A stretch of DNA of 64,000 bases from Pandoraea pulmonicola (GCF_000815105.2 NZ_CP010310.2:3286001-3350000), one strand, 5' to 3'. Shown: positions 9,574 through 19,076, numbered from the stretch's first letter. Made by a program: numbers and translations. Notes: generated by a model not told the origin, from the sequence alone.

Positions 9574-9638
9574 TGCGGGTTCAGGCACACAGATTCATCA
9601 CACGCATCACGCGCTGAACGACACCCCAGAGTTTCGTT

Positions 9639-12600
9639 ATGAACATCTCAAAATTCTTTATCGACCGGCCCATCTTCGCGGGGGTTCTTTCGGTCGTCAC
9701 GCTGCTGGCCGGCCTGATCGCCGTGTTCCAGTTGCCGATTTCGGAGTACCCGGAAGTGGTTCCGCCGTCGGTCGTCGTGCACGCCCAGTACCCCGGCGCC
9801 AACCCGAAGGTGATCGCCGAGACCGTGGCCTCGCCGCTCGAAGAGCAGATCAACGGCGTGGAAAACATGCTGTACATGCAGTCGCAGGCCAACAGCGACG
9901 GCAACCTGACCACGACCGTGACGTTCCGTCTGGGCACCGACCCGGACAAGGCGCAACAGCTCGTGCAGAACCGCGTCTCGCAAGCGCTGCCGCGTCTGCC
10001 GGACGACGTGCAGCGCCTCGGCGTGACGACGATCAAGTCCTCGCCCACGCTCACGATGGTGGTGCACCTGATCTCGCCGAACGACCGGTACGACATGACG
10101 TACCTGCGCAACTACGCGCTCATCAACGTGAAGGATCGCCTCTCGCGCATCCAGGGCGTGGGCGAAGTGCAGTTGTGGGGTGCGGGCGACTACTCGATGC
10201 GTGTCTGGCTCGATCCGGCCAAGGTCGCCCAGCGCGGCCTGACGGCGTCGGACGTGGTCAAGGCCATTCGCGAGCAGAACGTGCAGGTCGCCGCCGGCGT
10301 GATCGGCGCGACACCCGCAGGGCCGAACACGCCGCTGCAACTGAACGTGAATGCGCGCGGCCGTCTGAACACGGAAGAGGAATTCCGCGACATCGTCCTG
10401 AAGACTTCGCCGGACGGCGCCGTCACGCATCTGGGCGACGTGGCCCGCGTGCAGCTCGATGCCTCGAGCTACAGCCTGCGCTCGTTGCTCGACAACAAGC
10501 CGGCCGTGGGCCTGGGTATCAACCAGTCGCCGGGCGCGAACTCGCTGCAGATCTCCGATCAGGTCCGCGAAGCGATGGCCGACCTGCAAAAGGACATGCC
10601 CCCGGGCGTGGAATACCGCATCGAGTATGACCCGACGCAGTTCGTGCGCTCGTCGATCAAGGCCGTGATCCACACCCTGCTCGAAGCCATCGCCCTCGTG
10701 GTGCTGGTGGTGATCGTGTTCCTGCAAACGTGGCGCGCCTCCATCATCCCGCTGCTCGCCGTGCCGGTGTCGATTGTCGGTACGTTCGCGCTGCTGCTCG
10801 GCTTCGGCTATTCGATCAATGCGCTGTCATTGTTCGGGATGGTGCTCGCCATCGGTATCGTGGTGGACGACGCGATCGTGGTCGTCGAGAACGTCGAACG
10901 GAACATCGCGGCGGGTCTCTCGCCGAAGGAAGCCACGTACCAGGCGATGCGCGAAGTGAGCGGTCCGATCATCGCGATCGCGCTCACGCTGGTCGCCGTG
11001 TTCGTGCCGCTGGCCTTCATGTCGGGTCTGACGGGCCAGTTCTACAAGCAGTTCGCGATGACCATCGCGATCTCGACGGTGATCTCGGCGTTCAACTCGC
11101 TCACGCTTTCGCCGGCCATGGCCGCCCTGCTGCTCAAGGACCATCACGCCGAGCCGGACTGGCTCACGCGCCAGATGAACCGATACCTGGGCGGCTTCTT
11201 CGCCGTATTCAACCGCGTGTTCCATCGCGGCTCTGAACAGTACGGCCAGGGCGTGACCCGCGTGATCGGCCGCAAGGCGCTGATGATGGCGATCTTCGCG
11301 GTGCTGCTTGGCGTGACGATGCTGCTGGGCAAAGTGGTCCCGGGCGGTTTCGTGCCGGCGCAGGACAAGGAATATCTGGTCGCATTCGCCCAGTTGCCCA
11401 ATGGCGCATCGCTCGACCGCACCGACAAGGTGATCCGCGATATGACGGACATCGCATTGAAGACACCTGGCGTGAAGAGCGCCGTGGCGTTCCCGGGCAT
11501 GTCGGTCAACGGCTTCACCAACTCGTCGTCCGCCGGTATCGTATTCGTGACGCTCAAGCCCTTTGCCGAGCGTCACGACAAGACGCTGTCGGCGGCCGCC
11601 ATCGCGGGCAAGCTCAACGCCGAGTACTCGAAGAACAAGGATTCGTTCATTGCCGTGTTCCCCCCCCCGCCGGTGATGGGCCTCGGTACGCTCGGCGGCT
11701 TCAAGCTGCAGATCGAAGACCGCGGCGCGCTCGGCTACGAAGCGCTGAACGACGCCACGCAGGCGTTCATCAAGAAGGCTTCGCAGACGAAGGAACTGGG
11801 CCCCACGTTCTCGTCGTACCAGATCAACGTGCCGCAACTCAACGTAGACCTCGACCGTGTGAAGGCCAAGCAGTTAGGGGTGCCGATCACCGATGTGTTC
11901 GACACCATGCAGATCTACCTCGGCTCGCTGTACGTGAACGACTTCAACAAGTTCGGCCGCGTGTACCAGGTCCGTGTGCAGGCAGACGCGCCGTTCCGCG
12001 CCCATGCCGAGGACATCGGCCTGCTCAAGACGCGCAACGCGAATGGCGACATGGTGCCGCTCTCCTCGCTGGTGAAGGTCTCGCCGACCTACGGTCCGGA
12101 AATGGTCGTGCGCTACAACGGCTACACCGCGGCCGACATCAACGGCGGCCCGGCGCCGGGTTACTCGTCGGGTCAGGCGCAGGCAGCCGTGGAACGCATC
12201 GCCGCGGAAACGCTGCCGCGCGGTGTGAAGTTCGAATGGACCGACCTCACGTATCAGCAGATTCTCGCGGGCAATTCGGCGCTGTGGGTGTTCCCGATCT
12301 CGGTGCTGCTGGTGTTCCTGGTGCTCGCCGCGCAGTACGAGAGCCTCACGCTGCCGCTGGCCGTGATCATGATCGTCCCGATGAGCATCATGTCGGCGCT
12401 GTTCGGGGTGTGGCTCACCCGTGGGGATAACAACATCTTCACGCAGATCGGTTTGATGGTGCTCGTGGGGCTCTCCGCGAAGAACGCGATCCTGATCGTG
12501 GAGTTTGCGCGGGAGTTGGAAATGCAGGGCCGCTCGGCCGTCGCCGCGGCTATCGAGGCAAGCCGACTGCGTCTGCGCCCGATTCTGATGACGTCCATCG

Positions 12601-12824
12601 CGTTCATCATGGGGGTGGTGCCGCTGGTGATGTCGACGGGCGCAGGTTCGGAAATGCGTCACGCCATGGGGGTTGCCGTGTTCTTCGGCATGATCGGCGT
12701 GACCGGATTCGGTCTGATGCTGACGCCGGTGTTCTACGTGCTGTTGCGCTCGCTGGCCGGCAAGAAGCCGCTGCACAGCGCGCACGCGTCGACCATGCCC
12801 GCCAACGTCAAGGCCGAAGTCTGA
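9639..12824 (+). CDS. bpeF: RND multidrug efflux permease (BpeF/MexF-like)
   Basis: 1061 residues, the normal length for an HAE1-type pump. The N-terminus MNISKFFIDRPIFAGVLSVV is that of the MexF/BpeF group. The central transmembrane motif GIVVDDAIVVVENVER carries the paired aspartates of the proton relay. It is a proton-driven trimeric inner-membrane exporter; BpeF relatives export chloramphenicol, trimethoprim and fluoroquinolones. It works with the adaptor and channel genes on either side. A run of nine C at 11660-11668 encodes part of the conserved FPPPPV loop and could be prone to slippage. The Shine-Dalgarno site before ATG 9639 is weak. Confidence 0.95.
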   Translation: MNISKFFIDRPIFAGVLSVVTLLAGLIAVFQLPISEYPEVVPPSVVVHAQYPGANPKVIAETVASPLEEQINGVENMLYMQSQANSDGNLTTTVTFRLGTDPDKAQQLVQNRVSQALPRLPDDVQRLGVTTIKSSPTLTMVVHLISPNDRYDMTYLRNYALINVKDRLSRIQGVGEVQLWGAGDYSMRVWLDPAKVAQRGLTASDVVKAIREQNVQVAAGVIGATPAGPNTPLQLNVNARGRLNTEEEFRDIVLKTSPDGAVTHLGDVARVQLDASSYSLRSLLDNKPAVGLGINQSPGANSLQISDQVREAMADLQKDMPPGVEYRIEYDPTQFVRSSIKAVIHTLLEAIALVVLVVIVFLQTWRASIIPLLAVPVSIVGTFALLLGFGYSINALSLFGMVLAIGIVVDDAIVVVENVERNIAAGLSPKEATYQAMREVSGPIIAIALTLVAVFVPLAFMSGLTGQFYKQFAMTIAISTVISAFNSLTLSPAMAALLLKDHHAEPDWLTRQMNRYLGGFFAVFNRVFHRGSEQYGQGVTRVIGRKALMMAIFAVLLGVTMLLGKVVPGGFVPAQDKEYLVAFAQLPNGASLDRTDKVIRDMTDIALKTPGVKSAVAFPGMSVNGFTNSSSAGIVFVTLKPFAERHDKTLSAAAIAGKLNAEYSKNKDSFIAVFPPPPVMGLGTLGGFKLQIEDRGALGYEALNDATQAFIKKASQTKELGPTFSSYQINVPQLNVDLDRVKAKQLGVPITDVFDTMQIYLGSLYVNDFNKFGRVYQVRVQADAPFRAHAEDIGLLKTRNANGDMVPLSSLVKVSPTYGPEMVVRYNGYTAADINGGPAPGYSSGQAQAAVERIAAETLPRGVKFEWTDLTYQQILAGNSALWVFPISVLLVFLVLAAQYESLTLPLAVIMIVPMSIMSALFGVWLTRGDNNIFTQIGLMVLVGLSAKNAILIVEFARELEMQGRSAVAAAIEASRLRLRPILMTSIAFIMGVVPLVMSTGAGSEMRHAMGVAVFFGMIGVTGFGLMLTPVFYVLLRSLAGKKPLHSAHASTMPANVKAEV

Positions 12825-12836
12825 AGGATGCCAATC

Positions 12837-14387
12837 ATGCAATCGCAATGGATCAAACGCAGTCTGGGTGTCTCGGGTCTGCTCGCCACGCTGCTGGTGG
12901 TGGCGGGCTGCTCGATGGCCCCGACGTACGAAGTGCCCAAGGTGACCGACAGGGGAACGCCGACCGCCTTCAAGGAAGCCGCGCTCCCGGCCGGTCAAGC
13001 CGGTACCTGGAAGACTGCCGAGCCGTCGGAAGCGGTGGCGCGCGGCGAATGGTGGAAAGTGTTCGGCGACGCGACGCTCGACAAGCTCGAAGCCGACGCG
13101 CTGGCCGCCAACCAGAGCCTGAAGGCCGCCGCGGCGCGAGTCCAGGAAGCGCGTGGCGTGCAACGCCAGGCGCGCGCCGCCCTCTTCCCGACGCTCGACG
13201 CCGGCTTCGGCCCGACGCGCCAGAAGATATCCCCGGCCTCGCAACTGCAGCCGGACGGCACGAACATCGCGCCCTATACGCTGTGGCGTGCGCAGGCGAG
13301 CGTCGGCTACGAGGTCGACCTGTTCGGCCGCGTGTCGGACAACGTCGCGGCCGCCCGTGCCGACGCCGAGCAAAGCGAAGCGCTGTACCGTTCGGTGCAG
13401 CTCGCCTTGCAGGCCGACGTGGCGCAGAACTACTTCAATCTGCGTGAGCTCGACGCCGAACAGGCGCTGTACACGCAGACCGTGAAGTTGCGCGAGGAAG
13501 CACTCAAGCTCGTGCAGCGGCGCTTCACCGAAGGCGACATCGGCGAGCTCGACGTGGCGCGCGCCAAGGCCGAATTGGCGACGGCGCAGTCCGATGCCTT
13601 GGCCGTCGCCCGCTTGCGTGCCGCGTCCGAGCACAGCCTGGCGATCCTGCTTGGCCTGACGCCTGCGGAATTCACGTTCCAGCCGGCGCCGCTGGTGCCG
13701 GTCAACGTGCGCGTTCCGGCGGGTCTGCCGTCGGCACTGCTCGAACGGCGTCCGGACATCGCCGCCGCCGAGCGCGCCATGGCCGCGGCGAACGCGCGTA
13801 TCGGCGTGGCGAAGGCGGCGTTCTTCCCGTCGATCTCGCTCACCGGCTCGGGTGGCTTCGAAGCCGCCACGCTCGGCGATCTGTTCAACTGGTCGAGCCG
13901 CACGTTCCTGCTCGGCCCGGCCGTGGGCGGCCTGCTCTCGCTGCCGATCTTCGACGGCGGCGCACGCAGCGGCAACCTGGCGCGCGCCCGTGCGCAGTAC
14001 GAAGAAGACGTCGCGAACTATCGCCAGCAGGTGCTCGTGGCGTTCCGCGAGGTCGAGGACAACCTGTCGAACCTGCGCCTGCTCGACGAGCAGACGCGTG
14101 CGCAGAACGATGCGGTGAAGTCGTCGAATCGCGCCGCGCAGCTCTCGCGCACGCAGTACCAGGAAGGTTCGATCGCGTATCTCGATGTCATCGACGCCGA
14201 GCGCACCGTGCTCCAGGCGCAACGCAGCGCCGTGCAACTGGCGGGCGCGCAAGCGGTTTCGACGGTGAACCTGATTCGCGCCCTCGGCGGCGGCTGGGGA
14301 GATCTACCGGCCGCGCAACCGGTGGAAGGGACGCCCGCCCCGACGCCAACGGCCAATGCCGCGAACCCCAAGGTGGCGGCACGATGA
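12837..14387 (+). CDS. oprC: Outer-membrane efflux lipoprotein (OprC/NodT-like)
   Basis: About 516 residues. The signal peptide ends in a lipobox, LVVAGC, so it should be lipidated and form the trimeric outer-membrane channel. Two TolC-type repeats are visible (first around EWWKVFGDATLDKLEADAL, second after LLERRPDIAAAERAM). AAGGA lies 8 nt before ATG 12837, which I prefer over ATG 12828. The gene begins 12 bp after the bpeF stop, so translation is probably coupled. It completes the tripartite pump. Confidence 0.92.
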   Translation: MQSQWIKRSLGVSGLLATLLVVAGCSMAPTYEVPKVTDRGTPTAFKEAALPAGQAGTWKTAEPSEAVARGEWWKVFGDATLDKLEADALAANQSLKAAAARVQEARGVQRQARAALFPTLDAGFGPTRQKISPASQLQPDGTNIAPYTLWRAQASVGYEVDLFGRVSDNVAAARADAEQSEALYRSVQLALQADVAQNYFNLRELDAEQALYTQTVKLREEALKLVQRRFTEGDIGELDVARAKAELATAQSDALAVARLRAASEHSLAILLGLTPAEFTFQPAPLVPVNVRVPAGLPSALLERRPDIAAAERAMAAANARIGVAKAAFFPSISLTGSGGFEAATLGDLFNWSSRTFLLGPAVGGLLSLPIFDGGARSGNLARARAQYEEDVANYRQQVLVAFREVEDNLSNLRLLDEQTRAQNDAVKSSNRAAQLSRTQYQEGSIAYLDVIDAERTVLQAQRSAVQLAGAQAVSTVNLIRALGGGWGDLPAAQPVEGTPAPTPTANAANPKVAAR

Positions 14388-14774
14388 AATGAAGCGAGGT
14401 CGGCGCCGGAAGTCGCGGCGTGGACCTCGGTAGCGAATGCATCGGACCGGCGGCCGCTCGTCATCCCCAAGGCGAGCGACGCGCCGACCTGCCCCCGACG
14501 CGCGTCATGCGTGCCGCCGGTTTCGGTGCACCCCGCGTCCCATAAGGCGCGGAAAGGTTTCTTCCCTGCGTCCCTGCTTGCCCGGCGCCTGCCCGAGTCC
14601 CACGACATCCGGCATGCCCGGGCTTTTTTTCGTCCGGCAATGGTAGGATGGACGCACGATTTTCGTCGCGCACTCGGCATGAGGCGCATTACGGCGAGGA
14701 TCGTCGCTGGCTAGTCATCTCGAGTGCTTTCCCCGCGTTCGGTCGTTTCGACCCTACGATAAGGAGTGCAAACA
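14388..14774. other. Intergenic region after oprC
   Basis: 387 bp without a convincing gene. A GC-rich stretch with CCCGGGC followed by seven T (about 14616-14631) may end the efflux operon, although I could not draw a clean hairpin. The last ~130 bp should hold the promoter of the next gene. Confidence 0.4.
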
Positions 14775-15224
14775 ATGAAGATGCGCAAGACGTTGTCGCT
14801 TTGTCTCGCCGCCGGTATGGCGGTTTCCTCCACTCTCGTGTTCGCGCAAGGCGGCCCCCCTCCGCGAGGAGGCTCGGGAGGCCCCGATGCCGGTGGTCCT
14901 CCAGGCCAACGCCCCGGCGGCCCCCATGCGGGCTCCCCGGGCCACGCCCCGCAACATGGTGGCCCCAAAGCGCAGCACGGTGGCCCGCCGCCACGCGGCA
15001 ATGCCGGTCCCGGCTCGGACGGCTGGCAGCATCCCGAATGGCGGCGCGGCGATCGCGTGCCGCAGCAGTACCGCGATCGGCAGTACGTCGTCGACGACTA
15101 CCGGCAATACCGCCTGAAGGCGCCGCCCCGCGGCTACCACTGGGTTGGCGTTGCCGGCGACTTCCTGCTCGTAGCCAACGGCACCAACGTCATCTCGCAG
15201 ATCGTGCTTGGCAGCGAACGCTGA
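14775..15224 (+). CDS. RcnB-family periplasmic protein
   Basis: 149 residues beginning MKMRKTLSLCLAAGMAVSST, a Sec signal peptide ending near VFAQ. A low-complexity Gly/Pro/His/Gln-rich stretch of about 70 residues follows. The C-terminal domain, with YVVDDYRQYRL, PPRGYHWVGVAGDFLLV and ISQIVL, matches the RcnB/YohN family. In E. coli RcnB is a periplasmic factor in nickel and cobalt homeostasis. The His-rich linker could bind metal; that is inference. AAGGAG lies 8 nt before ATG 14775. The gene is followed by a terminator. Confidence 0.85.
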   Translation: MKMRKTLSLCLAAGMAVSSTLVFAQGGPPPRGGSGGPDAGGPPGQRPGGPHAGSPGHAPQHGGPKAQHGGPPPRGNAGPGSDGWQHPEWRRGDRVPQQYRDRQYVVDDYRQYRLKAPPRGYHWVGVAGDFLLVANGTNVISQIVLGSER

Positions 15225-15274
15225 CGCGCATCGCCTTGACGTGACGGTGGCCAATGCCCACTGACTTGCCAGCC

Positions 15275-15301
15275 ATGCGGCAGGGTATCCCCCTGCCGCA
15301 T
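15275..15301 (+). terminator. Hairpin terminator after RcnB-like gene
   Basis: ATGCGGCAGGG / CCCTGCCGCAT is an 11 bp perfect stem with loop TATCC, followed by GTGTTTT. It starts 50 bp after the stop codon. Confidence 0.8.
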
Positions 15302-15644
15302 GTGTTTTGGGCGGCAGCGCGCCTCTCGCTGTCGTGCTGCGTCTTCCGCCGCGCCTGTACCGCGCCCGCCGCCGTTCTTCACCGGTTCCAAAGAACCCCC
15401 TTGCGTCGTAGCTCTGCGCCACACGCAGGCGCTGCGCCAACGCTGGCAAGGTCCACGCCCCACCCGTCCCGTTTTCCGTGATTTGCTGCGCCGCATTGCC
15501 GTCGTGCGATGTTGGGCGCTGTTCTCGTTGCATCGCAACATTAAAATTACGCCTCATGCCTTCCCGATTCATCGATATACGATATATCATGCACAAAATA
15601 TCAAACGAATGCCCCGGTTCGGTGCACTCGGTGGAAGGGGCGAC
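15302..15644. other. Intergenic region upstream of the HPP/CBS gene
   Basis: 343 bp. A small AT-rich patch at 15570-15600 containing GATATACGATATATC is the likely promoter area. No gene is supported here. Confidence 0.4.
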
Positions 15645-16763
15645 ATGGCAATGACGCAACAAGACGTAAGGCAGTGGTTGACGGGCTTTCTGCCCGCCGT
15701 GGTGGCCGTGCATTGGCGCGAGCGACTGCGGGCCGGCGTCGGCGCACTGTGCGGTATTGCGCTTACGGGCGGCCTCATGCTGTGGCTGCTCGGTCCCGCG
15801 ACGTATATTCCGTGGCTGGTGGCCCCCATGGGCGCATCGGCCGTGCTGCTCTTCGGTGTGCCCGCCAGTCCCCTCGCCCAGCCGTGGTCCATCGTGGGCG
15901 GCAACCTGATTGCCGCCCTCGTCGGGGTGACCTGCGCGATCTACGTTCCGTCGCCGGTCATCGCGGCAGCCACCGCCGTGGGCGTCTCCATCGCGCTGAT
16001 GTTCACATTGCGCTGCGTGCACCCGCCCTCGGGCGCGGTCGCGTTGACGGCGGTGCTCGGCGGACCTGCCGTGCATGCGCTCGGATACGGTTTCGTGCTC
16101 GAGCCGATCGCCGTGCAGACGGTTGTCCTGCTGGGCGCGGCGATCGGCTACCACGCCCTCACCGGTCACCGCTATCCGCATGCGGCGCGCGCGCAGACGA
16201 CGCCGGTGCGTCCGATCAATGCGTCGGCCATTCCCGTGACGACGGCGGATGCCGAAAAAGCACTCGCCCGTCGCAGCGAACTCCTCGATATTTCCCCGGA
16301 CGACCTCGCCAGCCTGTTGCGCGACACGCAGCGCGAAGCCTATGCGCGGCGGGCGCGCGAACTGACGTGCGCCGACGTCATGGCCCCGCCGATGGCGCAA
16401 GTGCAGGCTCACGACGAAGCCCCGGCCGCCTGGCGCCTGCTGCAACGCCATGGGCTCGACGCGCTGCCTGTCGTCGATGACGATGCGCGAGTGATCGGAC
16501 TGGTGACGCGTCATGATCTGCACACACGCCGGGCGCGCCGCCAGCGCTGGCCGCGTTTCGGTATGTCCACTGCGCCGCGTCCAGTAGTGCGCGACGTCAT
16601 GCAGGGCGAACTCAAGACGGCCACGGCGAGCACGCCGTTGTCCGAAGCCGTCTCCCTGTTGATGGCGCAGCGGCACGGCACCCTGCCCGTGCTCGACGAC
16701 GCCGCACGACTGATAGGCCTCGTCACCCACGCCGAAGTGCTGCGGCGGGTGGTGTCCATCTGA
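15645..16763 (+). CDS. HPP-family membrane protein with tandem CBS domains
   Basis: About 372 residues. The N-terminal half is a four-helix HPP integral membrane domain with the diagnostic CVHPPSGAVALTAVLGG. The C-terminal third carries two CBS motifs (CADVMAPPMAQVQAHDEA and VVRDVMQGELKTATASTPL), which usually bind adenine nucleotides and regulate the attached channel or carrier. Some HPP proteins transport nitrite. The substrate here is unknown. GGAAGGGG at 15633-15640 supports ATG 15645; ATG 15651 is an alternative. Confidence 0.85.
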   Translation: MAMTQQDVRQWLTGFLPAVVAVHWRERLRAGVGALCGIALTGGLMLWLLGPATYIPWLVAPMGASAVLLFGVPASPLAQPWSIVGGNLIAALVGVTCAIYVPSPVIAAATAVGVSIALMFTLRCVHPPSGAVALTAVLGGPAVHALGYGFVLEPIAVQTVVLLGAAIGYHALTGHRYPHAARAQTTPVRPINASAIPVTTADAEKALARRSELLDISPDDLASLLRDTQREAYARRARELTCADVMAPPMAQVQAHDEAPAAWRLLQRHGLDALPVVDDDARVIGLVTRHDLHTRRARRQRWPRFGMSTAPRPVVRDVMQGELKTATASTPLSEAVSLLMAQRHGTLPVLDDAARLIGLVTHAEVLRRVVSI

Positions 16764-16965
16764 GCTCACGGCCTCCTCCCCGGCAACGGGGTCCGAGAGG
16801 TACCGCCAATCAATATCCGTGCGGTGTCGATGCCGCCCCCGCATACCTCCACCTCCCCTTCCTCCCACATTGTCAGCCCCGGGCCGATCTGCAAGAATGG
16901 CGGCGTTGCAACGCATCGCCACCGTACCGCTTCGTCCTACAAAGCAACACTCGCGCGGGGGAATC

Positions 16966-17793
16966 GTGGAACAAATCACGTTCAAGCAGTGTTTCAAAGG
17001 TGCATGGCGCGACGGGTTCGACGCCCTGCGCAGTCGTCCGATTCTGTGTCTGTCGATTGCCGTCATCGTGCTGGTGATGTTCGCGCTCGGCGTCTCGCTC
17101 AAGTCTCTCGCCCTGGAGATGGCGCACGATGGCACGCCGGCGGGACCCCGCATTCGCCTCGGACTCACCTCGTTCGCGGTGATGATCGTGAACGTCGTGG
17201 CGTTCACGGTGCTGGCGCTCCACGTCTATCGTTACGTGATCCTCGGGCCGCAAGCTGCCCGCGAGGCGCACTGGTATGGACGCGATCTCTGGCGTTATCT
17301 CTGGACGGTGATCCAGATCTTCGTGGGCATGGCCGTCGTGTGGGTCGTCCTCGTGGTTCTTGCGGTGCTTGCCATGCGTTCTACGGGACGCACCACCTCG
17401 TTCGCCTTGCTCGGCACCTTTTTCGTCCTGCTGTTCTGTGGGCTGATATACGTTCTGGTGCGCGTGCAGCTGATCTACGGACAGATCGCCGCGGGCCGCA
17501 GCAAACGCTGGCGCGCCGCCTGGCGCGACTCGCACGGGCATTTCTGGGCGATGTTCGGCACGACCCTGGTTTCGGTACTGCCGCTCGTTGTCGTCGGCAT
17601 CGTGCTCACGATCCTCTTTCGCCTGGCACTCGTCCTCATGCCCGACGCCACGCTGGTGGTCTTCGGATCGCTGGTGCTTCAGACGCTGCTGTCCGTTGCG
17701 TGGATCGCGGTGGCGATCGGCAGCGCCGCCTGGGTGTACCGGCGTTTTGCCAACGAGTTGCTCCAGCTCGACGATGCACCGGACGATATCTGA
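16966..17793 (+). CDS. Multipass membrane protein of unknown function
   Basis: 275 residues from GTG 16966, which follows GGGGGAATC. Five to six hydrophobic segments are visible (for example ILCLSIAVIVLVMFALGVSL, VVLVVLAVLAM, LLGTFFVLLFCGLIYVLVRV and LVSVLPLVVVGIVLTILF). There are no recognised catalytic motifs. An ATG at 16897 in frame would add 23 residues but has no ribosome binding site. A bidirectional terminator lies between it and the convergent map gene. Confidence 0.7.
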   Translation: MEQITFKQCFKGAWRDGFDALRSRPILCLSIAVIVLVMFALGVSLKSLALEMAHDGTPAGPRIRLGLTSFAVMIVNVVAFTVLALHVYRYVILGPQAAREAHWYGRDLWRYLWTVIQIFVGMAVVWVVLVVLAVLAMRSTGRTTSFALLGTFFVLLFCGLIYVLVRVQLIYGQIAAGRSKRWRAAWRDSHGHFWAMFGTTLVSVLPLVVVGIVLTILFRLALVLMPDATLVVFGSLVLQTLLSVAWIAVAIGSAAWVYRRFANELLQLDDAPDDI

Positions 17794-17830
17794 ATCGCCG
17801 CGTCAAACGCTTCGCACCGCCAGATACAGG

Positions 17831-17864
17831 AACGGCCCGCACTGCCAATGCCGTGCGGGCCGTT
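17831..17864. terminator. Bidirectional terminator between convergent genes
   Basis: AACGGCCCGCAC / GTGCGGGCCGTT is a 12 bp perfect stem with a 10-nt loop. It sits between the plus-strand membrane protein gene and the end of map. No long T-tract is present on either side. Confidence 0.75.
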
Positions 17865-17890
17865 CAATGTCTGGCAATCGACTTGCTCAA

Positions 17891-18718
17891 TCAGGCGGCA
17901 TCCGCCGTCGCCGGGCTGGCCAGTTCGCCGTAGCGGGCATACTCGCCAAGGCCGTCGGGCCATTGCGTGAGCACTTCGAATCCCGATTCGGTCACCGCCA
18001 CCATGTGTTCCCATTGCGCGGAGAGCGAGCGGTCGCGCGTGACGACCGTCCAGCCATCGGCCAGTTGCTTCGTATCGGGCTTGCCGACGTTGACCATCGG
18101 CTCGATGGTGAAGATCATGCCCGGCTTGAGCGTCAGGCCCGTGCCCGGACGACCGTAGTGCAGCACCTGCGGATCGTCGTGATACGTCGTGCCGATGCCA
18201 TGCCCGCAATAGTCGCGCACGATGCTGAAACCCTCGCGATGCGCGACCGTCTGGATTGCATGGCCGACGTCGCCGAGCGTCGCACCCGGGCGCACGGCAC
18301 GAATACCCGCGAGCATCGCTTCGTAAGTCGTGTCGACCAGACGCTTGGCGAGAATGCTCGGCTTGCCGGCGTAGTACATGCGACTCGTGTCGCCAAACCA
18401 GCCGTCCTTGATCAGTGCGACGTCGATGTTCACGATATCGCCGTCATGGAGCTTCTTCTCGCCGGGAATCCCGTGGCACACGACGTGGTTCACCGAAGCG
18501 CACACCGTCTTCGGATAGCCGTGATAGCCGATGTTCGCCGGGATCGCCTTGAGCTCGTTCACGATGAAATCGTGGCAGATGCGATCGAGTTCATCGGTCG
18601 TCACCCCCGGCTTGACGTACTCGCCGATCATGGCGAGCACCTGCGCAGCCATTTCACCTGCGCGGCGCGACAGGGCAATTTCCTCTTTCGAGCGGATCAC
18701 AACGCGTTCGCGCACCAT
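17891..18718 (-). CDS. map: Type I methionine aminopeptidase
   Basis: 275 residues. Map removes the initiator methionine from nascent proteins with two metal ions. The metal ligands are visible in NIDVALIKDGWFGDTSRMY (two Asp), YCGHGIG (His) and FTIEPMVNVG (Glu), with a second Glu near the C-terminus (VTESGFEVLT). The start ATG 18718 overlaps the TAA stop of the parD-like gene (TAATG), so the two genes are translationally coupled. This looks like an accessory second map copy with its own small regulator rather than the copy usually next to rpsB. Confidence 0.93.
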   Translation of the reverse strand: MVRERVVIRSKEEIALSRRAGEMAAQVLAMIGEYVKPGVTTDELDRICHDFIVNELKAIPANIGYHGYPKTVCASVNHVVCHGIPGEKKLHDGDIVNIDVALIKDGWFGDTSRMYYAGKPSILAKRLVDTTYEAMLAGIRAVRPGATLGDVGHAIQTVAHREGFSIVRDYCGHGIGTTYHDDPQVLHYGRPGTGLTLKPGMIFTIEPMVNVGKPDTKQLADGWTVVTRDRSLSAQWEHMVAVTESGFEVLTQWPDGLGEYARYGELASPATADAA

Positions 18719-18969
18719 TACGCCACCTTGTTGAATGCGGTGACAGGCGCACCGGCTGCTGGAGATACGGCGACACTGGTATCGACCACTGCGCCATCGG
18801 ATTCGATGAGACGACGGCAGATTTCGCCGTAGCTCAACGACGGATTGAGTTCGGCGAGCATGCCGACACGCAACCAATGCTCGGCCTGCGCGTTGATGGA
18901 GCGGCTCAGCGCCCCGCTGGTATTGCGCAGCGCGGCATGCATAGGCTCCGAGATTTTGATGATTCCCAT
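18718..18969 (-). CDS. ParD-like ribbon-helix-helix protein
   Basis: 83 residues beginning MGIIKISEPMHAALRNTSG. It matches the ParD-like family (DUF3423) of small DNA-binding proteins; the INAQAEHWLRVGMLAE segment is characteristic. AAGGGG precedes the ATG. It overlaps map by one base. Family members resemble antitoxins, but no ParE toxin follows, so autoregulation of the parD-map operon is the likelier role. The promoter carries a dyad that fits autorepression. Confidence 0.8.
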   Translation of the reverse strand: MGIIKISEPMHAALRNTSGALSRSINAQAEHWLRVGMLAELNPSLSYGEICRRLIESDGAVVDTSVAVSPAAGAPVTAFNKVA

Positions 18970-18983
18970 GTTGCGAACCCCTT

Positions 18984-19011
18984 ATATACGAAATAGCTAT
19001 GAAACGTATAT
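18984..19011 (-). promoter_or_regulatory. Inverted repeat upstream of parD-like gene, probable operator
   Basis: ATATACG (18984-18990) and CGTATAT (19005-19011) form a perfect 7 bp dyad with 14 bp between arms, 15-42 bp upstream of the parD-like ATG in an AT-rich patch. Its position over the expected promoter fits autorepression by the RHH protein. Confidence 0.5.
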
Positions 19012-19076
19012 TAACAGGCTCGCGCCATATTGTCTTGCGAAGCGCGCTTCCGGATGAAAATGCGGACATCCAGGTG

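Noticed and set aside
11874..14252. 792-residue minus-strand frame
   Set aside because: Antisense to bpeF and oprC, with typical shadow composition.
14754..17207. 817-residue minus-strand frame
   Set aside because: It crosses the RcnB-like, HPP/CBS and membrane-protein genes antisense and has no domain.
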